Both the position numbers and the translations under genes were made by a program. DNA of 35,000 bases from assembly GCA_964596115.1 (NCBI GenBank), contig CAZQRW010000017.1, positions 1 to 35,000 of the forward strand, read 5' to 3'. Positions 1 through 8,600 of this stretch are shown here, piece by piece. The notes under the pieces are model-generated. The model did not search any database. It was not told where the DNA came from and was given only the letters and a program-made list of their open reading frames with translations. Source of the DNA: CAZQRW01 sp964596115. GTDB lineage: Bacteria; Hydrothermota; UBA3072; B12-G15. How positions within the stretch are numbered: the stretch's first letter is position 1; every line of letters begins with the position of its first letter.

Positions 1-24
1 AAGGAGGATAATTGAAGAAAAAAT

Positions 25-68
25 ATTGTATAAAAAAATATAACAATTTTGTAAAAAAATACTTGACA
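25..68 (+). promoter_or_regulatory. 44-base shared promoter-upstream block, left copy
   Basis: This block runs up to and includes the -35 hexamer TTGACA at 63-68. An identical copy lies on the minus strand at 12482-12525, upstream of another operon. Inside it are AT tracts and dyad-like parts: ATTGT...ACAAT arms around an A-rich centre at 25-46, and ACAATTTTGT at 43-52. It could be an UP element plus an operator for one regulator. The identity is seen directly; the regulatory role is inferred. Confidence 0.75.
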
Positions 69-90
69 AGAATTCTATATTTGGTACAAT
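63..90 (+). promoter_or_regulatory. Sigma70-type promoter of the hydrolase/porin/glycerate operon
   Basis: TTGACA at 63-68 and TACAAT at 85-90 are separated by 16 bases. The predicted start is near 97. That leaves a leader of about 19 nt containing the strong ribosome site GGAGG at 106-110 before the ATG at 116. Confidence 0.75.
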
Positions 91-115
91 CGCTAAAACA
101 AAAAAGGAGGTGTTT

Positions 116-1162
116 ATGAAGCGCTCTCGTATTGCCTTATTTATTATTTGTTTGTTGTTGGTCACCCCTATCTTTTCGTACGGAAAAATTATATCCCATG
201 ACTATTATATTGAGACAGTTGACCCCGGTATTAAAGTTCACCTTAGAGAGGTTGTTTCAACAAAAACAAAGCAGTTTTCTAAGAAGAATGTCATTCTATT
301 TGTTCATGGATCAACCACACCTGGTCCTGTTGTTTTTGATTTGCCGGTAAAGGGCTATTCATGGGCAAAATTCATGGCGAATCATGGTTTTGCGTCTTAT
401 ATCATTGAAATTAGAGGCTATGGAGGATCAACTCGACCGCCCGAAATGGAGGAACCTCCATCAAAGCACAGACCAATTTGTAGGGCAATGGATGCGATAA
501 AGGATATTGATGCTGCAGTAACCTTTATCATGGAAAAAAGAGGTGTAAAGAAGGTTTCGCTCCTTGGGTGGTCCTGGGGAACTATTACGACAGGTCTCTA
601 CAGTTCTCTTTTCCCGGATAAGGTAAATAAACTTATTTTGTATGCCCCTGTGTACAAAATTAGCCCTAGGATTAGTGCAATTTTTTCTGACAAGTCGTTT
701 AAATATGAGTTTACAAAAAAGATAGGCGCATATACTTATCTCAGTGCTAAAAAGATACAATCAGGTTGGGACAAACAAATCGCAGTTGAAGATAAATCCT
801 TATGGAGAGAGCCTAAAGTCCTAAAGGCGTGGCTTGCAGGATGTTTGGGTTCTGATCCTACATCTAATACAAGAACACCACCAAGCTACAGAAATCCTAT
901 GGGTTGTTATAACGATGCGTGGTATACTGCTACTATAGCAAGGTCTTATGATGCAGCTAAAATTACTGCACCTGTTCTTATTGTTAGAGGTGCTAACGAC
1001 GGCAGCGTAACAAGAGAAGATAGTTTTGCAAATATGAGGGCTTTGACGAATGCTAAATATAAAAGATTTGTAGAGTTTGACGATGCAACCCATTTTATGG
1101 CACTGGAGAAAAAACACAGACATCTCTGGAATGAAGTTTTGCATTTTCTCAATAATGGTTAA
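116..1162 (+). CDS. Secreted alpha/beta hydrolase, copy 1
   Basis: 348 aa with an N-terminal signal peptide (charged start, hydrophobic residues about 6-21), so probably periplasmic or outer-envelope. The alpha/beta hydrolase triad is visible: nucleophile Ser153 in GWSWG, acid Asp295 in RGANDG, and His326 in DATHF. The oxyanion region is VHG near 63-65. The ATG at 116 is preferred over an in-frame GTG at 110, because GGAGG overlaps that GTG and is well placed for the ATG. The family covers esterases, lactonases and related enzymes, and the substrate cannot be read from sequence. A related hydrolase follows 14 bases downstream with the same unusual blocks, including GYSW, RPPEM and an SDPTS segment, and two shared cysteines (122 and 264). 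It is the first gene of an operon with a porin, a glycerate kinase and a permease, so ester or lactone cleavage before uptake is a reasonable inference. Confidence 0.85.
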   Translation: MKRSRIALFIICLLLVTPIFSYGKIISHDYYIETVDPGIKVHLREVVSTKTKQFSKKNVILFVHGSTTPGPVVFDLPVKGYSWAKFMANHGFASYIIEIRGYGGSTRPPEMEEPPSKHRPICRAMDAIKDIDAAVTFIMEKRGVKKVSLLGWSWGTITTGLYSSLFPDKVNKLILYAPVYKISPRISAIFSDKSFKYEFTKKIGAYTYLSAKKIQSGWDKQIAVEDKSLWREPKVLKAWLAGCLGSDPTSNTRTPPSYRNPMGCYNDAWYTATIARSYDAAKITAPVLIVRGANDGSVTREDSFANMRALTNAKYKRFVEFDDATHFMALEKKHRHLWNEVLHFLNNG

Positions 1163-1176
1163 ACAGAGGAGGAGAT

Positions 1177-2208
1177 ATGAAAAAATACAGGTATATTCTT
1201 TTTTTGCTAGTGATGTCTATTATATTTCCTGTCACTTTAAGTGCTAAAATTCTAACGAAAGAGTATTATATCAAGGGTGGGAAATATGGCAAAATTGCTG
1301 TAAGGGAGAAGTATGATCCCAGTTGTAAGTTTAATGAAGGTAATATAATTTTATTTGTTCATGGCGCTACCTATCCATATGAATCAGGTTTTGACCTCCC
1401 TGTTCCTGGGTATTCCTGGATGGAGTATATGGCGGAACATGGGTTTGATGCCTTTGCAGTTGATATAGAAGGATACGGTAAATCAGCAAGGCCTCCTGAG
1501 ATGGATCTTCCTCCTAATAAAAGTAAACCTCTCTGTCAATCAGATGTAGCGGTTCTCGACATAAAGAGGGTGGTTGATTTTATTACAAAAAAAAGAAAGG
1601 TTAAAAAGATCAATATTTTAGGGTGGTCGTGGGGAACGATAACAACAGGGAGATATACAGCGGAAAATCCGGGCAAGGTAAGAAAATTGATACTATTTGG
1701 GCCGCTGTATGGCGGGATTAAGAATCCTCTGGGAAAGAGGCTGGCAAACCCCAAAAATCCAAAAGAATTTAACCCTCGTATTCCTGGATATAGGCTGGTT
1801 GATGCCAAAGGCATAGAATCAAGATGGATGAAGGAAGTGAAGGGGGATTGGCTTCCAAAAGAAGTCTTGGATGAGTTTATTAAGCAATCTCTGGAATCCG
1901 ATCCAACGAGTAAAAGTAGGAATCCACCTTCACTAAGAGCTCCAAATGGCTGTTATGTTGATGTTTTTCTTTCAACCACTGGTTCTCCAGTTTACGATGC
2001 TTCAAAAATTACATGTCCTGTCCTAATTATGAGGGGAGATGCTGACCATACTACTTTGGACGACGATGCAAGAAGTATTTGGAATGCCTTAACGAGTGTT
2101 CCATATAAAAGATATATTGTGTTTGCAGATGGGACGCACCATGCAAGCCTTGAATCAAAAACCCATTTACAAGTTTATAGTGAAACAGCTGCATTTCTAA
2201 AAGAATAA
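1177..2208 (+). CDS. Secreted alpha/beta hydrolase, copy 2
   Basis: 343 aa, a diverged tandem paralogue of the preceding gene. It has a signal peptide (hydrophobic residues about 6-20), Ser151 in GWSWG, a candidate acid at Asp288 or Asp290 in RGDADH, and His321 in DGTHH. The ribosome site AGGAGGAG stands just before the ATG. Blocks conserved with copy 1 include GYSW, MAxHGF, RPPEM, LGWSWGTITTG, SDPTS and GCY. Cysteines 120 and 259 match copy 1 Cys122 and Cys264, possibly a disulfide that holds a lid in the periplasm (inference). The two copies differ most in the cap region after the nucleophile, which suggests different but related substrates. The exact reaction is unknown. Confidence 0.85.
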   Translation: MKKYRYILFLLVMSIIFPVTLSAKILTKEYYIKGGKYGKIAVREKYDPSCKFNEGNIILFVHGATYPYESGFDLPVPGYSWMEYMAEHGFDAFAVDIEGYGKSARPPEMDLPPNKSKPLCQSDVAVLDIKRVVDFITKKRKVKKINILGWSWGTITTGRYTAENPGKVRKLILFGPLYGGIKNPLGKRLANPKNPKEFNPRIPGYRLVDAKGIESRWMKEVKGDWLPKEVLDEFIKQSLESDPTSKSRNPPSLRAPNGCYVDVFLSTTGSPVYDASKITCPVLIMRGDADHTTLDDDARSIWNALTSVPYKRYIVFADGTHHASLESKTHLQVYSETAAFLKE

Positions 2209-2221
2209 AAAGGAGGAAAAT

Positions 2222-3448
2222 ATGTTGAAAAAAGTAATTTTAATTGGTATATTTATTTTAGCTTTTCCAACTTTTTTGTATAGTGGAGAGATTAAATACA
2301 ACGGTGTATGCAGAGTTAGAGCTTTTGACTGGAGTAATAATAATCTTAGGAGTGATACGTTGTTTAATAGTACATATTTTGATCAGAGGATCAGAATAGG
2401 CATGGATTTTGTTTTTAATAAAAGCTTGAAAGTTATTACAAGATTTGATGTCTTGGAAGGAACCTGGCGTGCACCTAGCTTTGACTCCCCTGATTTCGAC
2501 GTTGCGTACATCTCTGTAACTAAAAAACTAGGGCATCTTGGTCTTTTTAACCTAAGAGCAGGATATGTCCCATTTGGGAGTTTTGGTACTTCTTTTGGTA
2601 ATACGGTAGATGAAGCTTCCTATCCAGCTATTGAACTATTTTTATTTAAGGGAAAGAATACCTTCCTCATTATTCCGGAGGTAAAAATAACTGAAAATGA
2701 TAGTGATTTTGCTGTAGAGAAGGGAGATTGTGACGCATTTGTAGGTTTATGGATAGGAAAATATTCTAATTTTCAAACTGGGATATATATACTTTATCTT
2801 AAAAACGATGCTTATATACCTGATTTTACATATAATAAATATGGTGCCACATACTATATTAAAGGAAAATTTGGAAATATTAATTATGAAGCTGAGGCTG
2901 GATATAATGGCGGGCTGAAAGATTATAGTGATACAACCCTTACTGATTCAAAGCTAAAAGAAATGGGAGCATACTTTAAGTCTTCTTATGCAATAGGTAA
3001 AAATAGTGTGGGCCTTTTAGCAGCATATACCTCTGGTGATGATCCTTCAACGGTTGATGATGAAGGCTACGATGCTAACATAGATTTTCAACCTTGCAGA
3101 ATCTTATTCAACAGGTATACAGGATCCATTGGGTCATATGCCACGACAACAAAGACAATGCAAAATGCATACTTAGGTCAAATGTTTTTTGACTTTAGTC
3201 TTCCAAATAACTTTAAGGCTTCTTTGAGCGTATCGTATGCAATGGCAGATAAAGTGCCTTCTAGTTATATATCCAAAAAAATTGGAACTGAAATCGATGG
3301 CTCTATTAGTTACTCACTTATGAAAAATATGGATTTCTCTTTATTCGGAGGATATTTAATTCCTGGTGATTTTTATAAGGGAACAAGTACTACAAATAGA
3401 GTCGATCCTACCTATCTAATTGGAACAGAACTTATAGCCAAATTCTGA
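2222..3448 (+). CDS. Outer-membrane beta-barrel porin
   Basis: 408 aa with a signal peptide ending near residue 22 (...FLYSG). The rest alternates polar and hydrophobic residues with many aromatic positions and Gly/Asp/Asn turns, and it ends in phenylalanine (...IAKF), as outer-membrane barrels usually do. The ribosome site AAAAGGAGG precedes the ATG. Its place between secreted hydrolases and a cytoplasmic kinase/permease pair suggests it admits their product or substrate across the outer membrane. It is not visibly related to the porin remnant at 10050-10432. The family name cannot be settled from sequence alone; alginate-export-like or phosphate-selective-like barrels are possible. Confidence 0.75.
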   Translation: MLKKVILIGIFILAFPTFLYSGEIKYNGVCRVRAFDWSNNNLRSDTLFNSTYFDQRIRIGMDFVFNKSLKVITRFDVLEGTWRAPSFDSPDFDVAYISVTKKLGHLGLFNLRAGYVPFGSFGTSFGNTVDEASYPAIELFLFKGKNTFLIIPEVKITENDSDFAVEKGDCDAFVGLWIGKYSNFQTGIYILYLKNDAYIPDFTYNKYGATYYIKGKFGNINYEAEAGYNGGLKDYSDTTLTDSKLKEMGAYFKSSYAIGKNSVGLLAAYTSGDDPSTVDDEGYDANIDFQPCRILFNRYTGSIGSYATTTKTMQNAYLGQMFFDFSLPNNFKASLSVSYAMADKVPSSYISKKIGTEIDGSISYSLMKNMDFSLFGGYLIPGDFYKGTSTTNRVDPTYLIGTELIAKF

Positions 3449-3450
3449 CT

Positions 3451-4869
3451 ATGAAAATGAGGGAATGGGTCAAAAATAGAGACGAGATCTTAAAAGATAG
3501 GCCTGCTTCGTTAATAGCTCTTCGTCAGGTTGCAATTGATCTAATAAATACTGCTATTGAGAGTTCTCAACCCGACTTAACGCTCAAAGAAAACGTTTCA
3601 TTAAACCAGAACACGTTAATGCTTGGTAGTATTTCAATAGATCTCTCCAAAATTAGAAATTTATATGTTGTAGGATTTGGAAAGGCTTCCTATACGATGG
3701 CAAGATCAATTGAGGAAATTCTGGATGATAGGATAACCGAAGGTATTGTCTCCACTAAGTTTGGGTATGGAGGCAAATTAAAAAAAATAAAAGTTATAGA
3801 AGCAGGCCATCCCATTCCTTCAGAAGAGGGTTTAAAGGCTGCGAAGGAGATTGTAACAATCGCAAAAAAATCTAAAAGGAATGACCTCATTATTCTTTTG
3901 GTTTCAGGAGGAGGTTCTGCCCTGGCACCTTTACCTCCAGATACGATATCTCTATCGGATAAACAGAAAATAAACAATCTCTTACTTTCCTCTGGTGCAA
4001 ATATAGAAGAAATAAATGCAGTAAGGAAGCACATATCATTGATAAAAGGTGGCAGATTTGCAGAAATTGCGTATCCAGCGAGGGTTATTGGCTTGATCGT
4101 CTCAGATGTTGTGGGTGATAGACTTGATACAATAAGTTCAGGTCCATCTGTCCCTGATAACACAACTTTTGAGGACGCCTTTGGTGTTCTTAAAAAATAC
4201 AACATAATAGATAAAGTTCCTTCAACTGTCATTTCTCACATCAGAAAGGGGATAAAGGGAGATATTCCTGAGACACCAAAGAAAGGAAGTAAGTATTTTT
4301 CAAAAGTCAATAATATAATTTTAATAAATAATATGACTGCGCTTAAATCAATAGAAAGGAAAGCCAGATCTCTTGGTTTCAATACATTGATACTTTCTTC
4401 AGAAATAGAAGGAGAAAGTATAGAGGTTGGAAAAGTTATGGCAGGTATTGCAAAAGAGACAGTAAAATCTGGGTTTCCTATTCCTACACCTTGTGTAATT
4501 ATCAGTGGTGGGGAAACAACGGTTACTCTGGATCATTCAAGTGGAATGGGTGGACCAAATCAGGAATGTGCAGTCGGTTTTGCGACCAAAATGCCTTCTT
4601 ATCTAAATGTCGTTTTTACTGCAATTGATTCTGATGGTACAGATGGACCCACAAATTATGCTGGTGGGATTGTTGATACGGAAAGCAAAAAAATCTGGAT
4701 AAATAAAAATATTGCACTTGATAAGTTAATAAATGATCATAACACAAGCTCAATTCTCAAGAGTTCCAATGATATTATTATTACTGGATCTACAGGAACA
4801 AATGTAAATGATATAAGAATTATCATTATGTCAAAAACTCAAAAAGAGAGGAGAGGTAAATATGGTTAA
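3451..4869 (+). CDS. Glycerate 2-kinase, MOFRL family
   Basis: 472 aa, the usual length for class II glycerate kinases (GckA/TtuD type), which phosphorylate D-glycerate to 2-phosphoglycerate in the cytoplasm with ATP. Family motifs visible are EAGHPIPSEEGLKAA, LVSGGGSAL, INAVRKHIS followed by KGG, SDVVGDRLDTISSGP, and in the C-terminal MOFRL part ISGGETTVT, GMGGPNQE, DSDGTDGPTNYAGG and TGTNVND. No clear ribosome site precedes the ATG, which lies two bases after the porin stop, so translation is probably coupled. A second in-frame ATG is at 3457. The permease start overlaps its end by 8 bases. Together they indicate import and phosphorylation of glycerate feeding lower glycolysis. Confidence 0.92.
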   Translation: MKMREWVKNRDEILKDRPASLIALRQVAIDLINTAIESSQPDLTLKENVSLNQNTLMLGSISIDLSKIRNLYVVGFGKASYTMARSIEEILDDRITEGIVSTKFGYGGKLKKIKVIEAGHPIPSEEGLKAAKEIVTIAKKSKRNDLIILLVSGGGSALAPLPPDTISLSDKQKINNLLLSSGANIEEINAVRKHISLIKGGRFAEIAYPARVIGLIVSDVVGDRLDTISSGPSVPDNTTFEDAFGVLKKYNIIDKVPSTVISHIRKGIKGDIPETPKKGSKYFSKVNNIILINNMTALKSIERKARSLGFNTLILSSEIEGESIEVGKVMAGIAKETVKSGFPIPTPCVIISGGETTVTLDHSSGMGGPNQECAVGFATKMPSYLNVVFTAIDSDGTDGPTNYAGGIVDTESKKIWINKNIALDKLINDHNTSSILKSSNDIIITGSTGTNVNDIRIIIMSKTQKERRGKYG

Positions 4870-6211
4870 TCAAATCTGGTTGTTCGTAGTTTTTGCAGTT
4901 TCTATCATATTTATCATTTTAGCGACTGCAAAATTCAGACTTCATGCATTTCTTGTCTTGATACTTGCAGCATATTTTGTAGGTCTTTTTTCAAAGATGC
5001 CCTTGCCTGATATAGTGTCAATAATCGCTAAGGGATTTGGTAATACTATAGGTTACATAGGCATCGTTATTGCATTTGGCACTATAATAGGGACTTTCCT
5101 GGAGAAATCGGGGGGAGCATTTTCTATGGCGGATGCCTTACTAAGGATTGTGGGCAAATCAAAGAGTCCCCTTGCAATGGCTATCACAGGTTTTATTGTC
5201 TCTATCCCGGTATTCTGTGATTCTGGTTTTGTAATACTGTCCCCATTGAATAAGGCACTTTCGAAAGAGTCGAAGATAACCCTTGCTACCTATGCAATGG
5301 CATTAAGTTTAGGACTTTATGCCACTCACACATTGGTCCCTCCGACCCCTGGGCCTATTGCAGCCGCTGGGTTGCTCTCTGCAGATCTTGGGACTGTTAT
5401 TCTTCTGGGTTTAATTGCGTCTATACCGGCGACTATTGTAGGATATTTCTTTGCAACAAAATTTGCATCCAGATTTGAAATCGAACCTGATATAAAAGAA
5501 ACTTATGAAGAGCTTAAGAAAAAGCATAAAAAATTACCTTCGGCAACAATGGCATTTCTTCCTATTGTTATTCCAATTGTATTGATTGTTTTTAAATCCA
5601 TTGCTGATTTCCCTTCCCATATTTTTGGTGTAGGTATGGCAAAAAATATACTTGATTTTATAGGTCATCCAATTACTGCCCTTATGATAGGTGTTTTTAT
5701 TGCGTTCGGAATGGCACCTAATCTTAAAGAAGAAATAATTGGAACAAAAGGATGGGTTGGCGTCGGATTAGTTAATGCCGCAATTATTATCCTTATAACA
5801 GGTGCGGGTGGCGCATTTGGGGCTATTTTAAAGGCTACTCCAATTACTGAGTTCTTAAAACAGCATCTTGTACATTATCGAATGAGCATTTTCCTCCCAT
5901 TCTTAATTGCTGCAGCATTGAAAACGGCTCAAGGTTCATCAACAGTAGCAATAATAACAACATCTGCAATTATAGCTCCAATAATGGGTTCACTTGGGCT
6001 TGCCTCTCCAATTGGTAGGGCACTTGCTGTAATTGCGGTTGGAGCGGGTTCAATGGTCGTTTCACATGCAAATGATAGTTATTTTTGGGTCGTGTCTCAA
6101 TTCTCTAATATGGATGTTGCTACCGCATATAAGACCCAGACATTTGGAACTTTCCTTGAGGGTTTAGCTTCTTTCATTGCAGTAGCAATTATGGCATTAA
6201 TACTATTATAG
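4862..6211 (+). CDS. GntP-family organic-acid permease
   Basis: 449 aa and very hydrophobic, with about 12 possible membrane segments, consistent with GntP-family (gluconate/glycerate/idonate) proton symporters of the inner membrane. Family signatures are the FCDSGFVILSPL segment, PPTPGPIAAAG, GAGGAFGAILKAT, LKTAQGSSTVA and SHANDSYFWVVSQFS. The start overlaps the kinase end by 8 bases with GAGAGG upstream. GntP members next to a MOFRL kinase commonly carry glycerate, so glycerate is the favoured substrate, though gluconate or a related sugar acid remains possible. It is the last gene before a terminator hairpin. Confidence 0.9.
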   Translation: MVNQIWLFVVFAVSIIFIILATAKFRLHAFLVLILAAYFVGLFSKMPLPDIVSIIAKGFGNTIGYIGIVIAFGTIIGTFLEKSGGAFSMADALLRIVGKSKSPLAMAITGFIVSIPVFCDSGFVILSPLNKALSKESKITLATYAMALSLGLYATHTLVPPTPGPIAAAGLLSADLGTVILLGLIASIPATIVGYFFATKFASRFEIEPDIKETYEELKKKHKKLPSATMAFLPIVIPIVLIVFKSIADFPSHIFGVGMAKNILDFIGHPITALMIGVFIAFGMAPNLKEEIIGTKGWVGVGLVNAAIIILITGAGGAFGAILKATPITEFLKQHLVHYRMSIFLPFLIAAALKTAQGSSTVAIITTSAIIAPIMGSLGLASPIGRALAVIAVGAGSMVVSHANDSYFWVVSQFSNMDVATAYKTQTFGTFLEGLASFIAVAIMALILL

Positions 6212-6245
6212 TCAAAGAGGAGATTTTACTCCTATTGACTTTTTA
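6211..6245 (+). terminator. Rho-independent terminator after the permease
   Basis: Outer stem GTCAA/TTGAC and inner stem AGGAG/CTCCT surround an ATTTTA loop with a small 2x1 internal loop. TTTTT follows at 6240-6244. It separates the uptake operon from the two-component genes. Its 3' arm overlaps the presumed -35 of the next promoter. Confidence 0.7.
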
Positions 6246-6263
6246 TAGTGTATAATTTATCAT
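6235..6263 (+). promoter_or_regulatory. Putative promoter of the sensor kinase, leaderless
   Basis: TTGACT at 6235-6240 and TATCAT at 6258-6263 are separated by 17 bases. A TATAAT at 6251-6256 has no well-spaced -35. With the first reading, the transcript would start at or near the ATG at 6270. No ribosome site is seen upstream of that ATG. Confidence 0.5.
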
Positions 6264-6269
6264 TAGTTA

Positions 6270-8600
6270 ATGAAAGTAAAACTGGCATTTATTGCTTTAT
6301 CATTGTTATTCTTTACAAGTTGTAATCTTGGAAATAAAACAATTCAGAAAGGTAACGATCTTTTTTTACTCACCAAAATTTTTGAGAAAAAAGGGGAGTC
6401 CTACTGTCGTCCTCTTGATTTAATGTATGGGCCTTCGAGTGAATTCGTTGTATTTACTATTGATAGCAACAAGATAGCTATACTTGACTCGAACTTTACT
6501 GTTACAAAGAAATTCTCAATTAGTGATAAAATTGATTGGGAGAATATTGAAGATTTAAATATATTCCCTGTAGATAGTCTGGGTCACAATGGATTCTCAT
6601 TTGAAACAAAGGATAAAATACTACATTATTTTGATTATAGAACTGGCATTAGAGAATTTGATCTCACTGATATATACAATAATATTGAGGGAAAGGTATA
6701 CTTTAAGAAAGTTTTCTTCTCCTCTTCTTTTGGGCCAATGATTGTTGTTACTACTGAAGTAAGTAAAAATGTTAATTTCTATATTTTTAGTCTTTCCCCT
6801 TTTAAAATTATTGAAAAGGTCGTTAGAAAAGGTAGACCCCTTAAAGCATATGTATCTGATAATTCATCCTTTTTCCTTATAAAAGGAAATAATTTTAAAA
6901 TACTCTCGTTCTATCAAGGGACTTCTCTTTCAGTAAAAGAATTCAACCAAAAAATATCCGATTTTTTTGTTATTCGGGGGGAGAAAAGAGAGAAGGCTAT
7001 ATGTGTTGTACCAAAGGAAAATGGAACAAAGGAAATATGGTCTTTTTCTCTTAAGGACTCTTCTTCTCAAAAACTCTTTGAGATTACTGGGAATCAACTG
7101 AATTATTTTATTCCATTAGATACTTGGGGATCGATCTTAACCTGTATGGACGATACTCTTCTTTATCTATATATATCAAATAAATTAAAGAAATTTGTTT
7201 TTCCTCCAGTCCATTCCATAAGTACAGTAAGAAATCTATTGGGATGGAATCAAGTTTTAATCGTTATTAAATTCAAAGATAAAAAAAGGATAATTTTTGA
7301 TGAACTTATGAAACCTATTGTCTCTCTACCTGAATTCAAAAAAATATATGAATTTAAAAAGGTTGAATCCTATGGCCTTGTGATTAATCAATCTAATGGG
7401 TTTGTAATCTCACTTTTGAATCTAAACTATTCACTTTTAAAAAGGGCTCTTATTTTAACAATATTGATAGTATTTATCATCTTTGGTTTACTCATAATAA
7501 TATGGTTATTCTTTAAACTTCGTTTTCTACTTATTATTCACAATAAGCTTCTATCCAATTCTGAAAATATGATACTTGTAGTAGACAATTGGGGACTTGT
7601 TATTTTTATGAATAATCAATTCAAAAAGTTACTTTCTCCTTTTATTGATACTTCTTTTCATTATAGGATTAATATCAGGCATCTTTTTACCTCTCCCGCC
7701 TTAATGAAATTACGCAAACTTTATGAAAGTGCAAGAATAGATAGGAAGGAAATAGAAGACGTTTTAGAAATCACCATAGGTGAAAGGAGCGCTACTTTGG
7801 TCGTTAATATTTCTCCTATGAAAGTAAAAAATAGGCTCATCGTTGGTTATATAATGTCAATAGAGGACATTTCTGAAATAATTGAAAATAAAAGAATGAT
7901 TACCTGGGCAATAATGGCAAGAAACATTACACATGAGATTAGAAATCCTCTTTCATCCATTATTCTGGCAACCCGAAGGCTTGAAAAGAAATTAAGTGAT
8001 GAAAAGGAAAATTTGGGTGAGAAATATGGGAAATATCTTAACAGCATCAATTCTGAAGCTGAAAGAATTAATCACCTAATTACCACTTTGCTTAAGCTAT
8101 ATGTAGGGAATATCGAAGCCTATGCATTTGAGAATTTGAATAGTATAGTAACTGAGTCGCTCGAATCATTTAGCTCAAAGATACCTGAAACAATAAGCCT
8201 CTCTGTGAAACTGAAAAAGAAATTACCTTTGGTTAAAGTAGACAAAGACCTTGCAATCTTAGCGATTTCCAATATCATTAATAATGCAATTGACGCAATT
8301 GATAGTAAAAATGGACTCATAACTATTAGGACCTACATTGATAATACATATGCAGTTCTTGAAATTGATGATAATGGCAGGGGTATTAAACAGGATGACC
8401 TGGGGAAAATAATAGATTTGGGTTACACAACTAAAGAGACTGGTTTTGGTCTGGGACTGTCAATTGCGAAGGAGATAATTGAGAAATTTGATGGAAATCT
8501 AAAAATAAGAAGCGTTGAAGGAAAAGGAACAAGTGTTTATTTAAAATTTAAAATAGTAAACAAAGATGAAAAAAAGGATACCAAAGATTTTAGTAGTTGA
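6270..8600 (+). CDS. Sensor histidine kinase with lipoprotein-type N-terminus
   Basis: 776 aa. Residues 1-18 form a lipoprotein-like signal (LFFTSC, Cys18). Residues about 30-385 are a large extracytoplasmic region rich in short beta-strand patterns, possibly propeller-like. A single membrane helix lies near 393-415. A PAS-like segment starts near 431. The dimerisation domain has the phospho-acceptor His555 in THEIRNP. The ATPase domain has the N box near 667-675, the G1 motif DDNGRGI near 700-706, and the G2 motif GFGLGL at 725-730. So catalysis looks intact. The next gene, a response regulator, overlaps by 35 bases. A lipid anchor together with a membrane helix is unusual; Cys18 may instead be an ordinary signal-peptide residue. 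The ligand is unknown, but its place between two uptake operons suggests it senses their substrate. Confidence 0.9.
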   Translation: MKVKLAFIALSLLFFTSCNLGNKTIQKGNDLFLLTKIFEKKGESYCRPLDLMYGPSSEFVVFTIDSNKIAILDSNFTVTKKFSISDKIDWENIEDLNIFPVDSLGHNGFSFETKDKILHYFDYRTGIREFDLTDIYNNIEGKVYFKKVFFSSSFGPMIVVTTEVSKNVNFYIFSLSPFKIIEKVVRKGRPLKAYVSDNSSFFLIKGNNFKILSFYQGTSLSVKEFNQKISDFFVIRGEKREKAICVVPKENGTKEIWSFSLKDSSSQKLFEITGNQLNYFIPLDTWGSILTCMDDTLLYLYISNKLKKFVFPPVHSISTVRNLLGWNQVLIVIKFKDKKRIIFDELMKPIVSLPEFKKIYEFKKVESYGLVINQSNGFVISLLNLNYSLLKRALILTILIVFIIFGLLIIIWLFFKLRFLLIIHNKLLSNSENMILVVDNWGLVIFMNNQFKKLLSPFIDTSFHYRINIRHLFTSPALMKLRKLYESARIDRKEIEDVLEITIGERSATLVVNISPMKVKNRLIVGYIMSIEDISEIIENKRMITWAIMARNITHEIRNPLSSIILATRRLEKKLSDEKENLGEKYGKYLNSINSEAERINHLITTLLKLYVGNIEAYAFENLNSIVTESLESFSSKIPETISLSVKLKKKLPLVKVDKDLAILAISNIINNAIDAIDSKNGLITIRTYIDNTYAVLEIDDNGRGIKQDDLGKIIDLGYTTKETGFGLGLSIAKEIIEKFDGNLKIRSVEGKGTSVYLKFKIVNKDEKKDTKDFSS

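Noticed and set aside
6251..6256. TATAAT as the kinase promoter -10 with TTGACT at 6235
   Set aside because: The spacer would be only 10 bases. TATCAT at 6258-6263 gives 17 bases and is preferred.
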